A stretch of DNA of 11,318 nt from Oscillospiraceae bacterium (GTDB taxonomy: Bacteria > Bacillota > Clostridia > Oscillospirales > Ruminococcaceae), in NCBI GenBank assembly GCA_900768245.1, contig CAAGCE010000123.1, forward strand, positions 1 to 11,318, read 5' to 3'. The stretch's first letter is position 1, and each line of letters starts with the position of its first letter. Positions 11,057-11,318 of the stretch are shown one piece after another. Under the pieces are notes generated by a model. The model saw only the letters and a program-made list of their open reading frames with translations. It was not told the origin of the DNA and did not search any database. A program made the position numbers and the translations under genes.

Positions 11057-11277
11057 TGCTTTTTTTTCTCCTGCTCTGACTGCTCTGACTGCTCGTCAAT
11101 AACAACACGTTTATTCACTACAGATACTTTACCTTCTGCTATTCCCTTTTTTATAAGCCGAACACAAAAAATAGTTCTATCAAAATACGCAATGATAAAC
11201 CCCAAAGAAAAAGTAATACAAAAATTAATAAACTCTTTACTTATTATACAGCCTACAAAATGCTTGAAAAATTCCAT
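11053..11277 (-). CDS. 74-aa membrane protein
   Basis: ATG 11275-11277 has AAGGAGTG at eight bases; the upstream in-frame ATG at 11286 overlaps that site and is rejected. The protein has a hydrophobic region at about 15-32 (FINFCITFSLGFIIAYF), a basic stretch (RLIKKGIAEGK) and an acidic repeat EQSEQSEQ near the end, encoded by a short tandem DNA repeat around 11072-11096. No known family recognised. It is the first gene of the second element visible here; the operon may continue beyond the window edge. Confidence 0.7.
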   Translation of the reverse strand: MEFFKHFVGCIISKEFINFCITFSLGFIIAYFDRTIFCVRLIKKGIAEGKVSVVNKRVVIDEQSEQSEQEKKKQ

Positions 11278-11318
11278 TTTTAACACTCCTTATAAATCCG
11301 AATAAGCGCAATAAAAAA

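Noticed and set aside
1..11318. tRNA, rRNA genes, CRISPR array or transposase
   Set aside because: I saw no cloverleaf-like segment, no regularly spaced repeat array of CRISPR type and no transposase or integrase motif in any frame.

Overview
The window is AT-rich, with strong AGGAG/GGGGTG ribosome binding sites, consensus TTGACA-17-TATAAT promoters, TTG and GTG starts and the standard stop codons. This points to a low-GC Gram-positive host, probably a clostridial (gut Firmicutes) species; I cannot name the genus from sequence alone. Most of the window (about 399-8259) is an integrated filamentous phage (inovirus-like prophage) of about 7.8 kb with no integrase gene. A second, convergent rolling-circle element on the minus strand (8281 to beyond 11318) abuts it.

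Layout. Positions 1-398 hold a small orphan ORF and a hairpin terminator. Positions 399-428 are the left copy of a 30-bp repeat whose right copy is at 8230-8259; the right copy sits in a dif-like site (11-bp arm, 6-bp spacer, 11-bp arm), so integration by host XerC/XerD is the likely route. Positions 433-1606 are a leftward accessory operon (unknown small protein, SprT-like zinc protease, unknown small protein). Positions 1735-1913 are a divergent control region with four copies of an operator-like motif and a parS-like 16-bp palindrome, leading to a ribbon-helix-helix regulator gene. Positions 2191-2426 form a 236-nt nearly complete hairpin, a packaging-signal or origin candidate. Positions 2502-2977 hold a Cro/CI-type repressor and three operator-like sites around divergent promoters.

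Positions 3018-8146 are the rightward phage operon: ssDNA-binding protein; a hairpin-enclosed sequence matching the phiX174 gpA nick site; a two-tyrosine HUH Rep; a 117-aa and a 53-aa membrane protein; a major coat preprotein followed by a strong terminator (as after gene VIII of Ff phages); two tiny single-span proteins; a 459-aa pIII-like adsorption protein with signal peptide and C-terminal anchor; a 77-aa pVI-like protein; a Zot-family assembly ATPase; and a small helical protein. A 20-bp palindrome, TTTGAAAGTNAACTTTCAAA, recurs five times, always at gene boundaries or leaders of this element.

The second element reads leftward: two small membrane proteins (the first near the window edge), an intergenic hairpin resembling the ICEBs1/Tn916 type of nick site, a zinc-ribbon protein, a Rep_trans/NicK/RstA-type initiator, a helical protein whose N-terminal half is homologous to the last protein of the first element, a putative DNA-binding protein and a terminator. 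The two elements thus use unrelated replication initiators but share a small protein family and meet at a common att/dif-like site.
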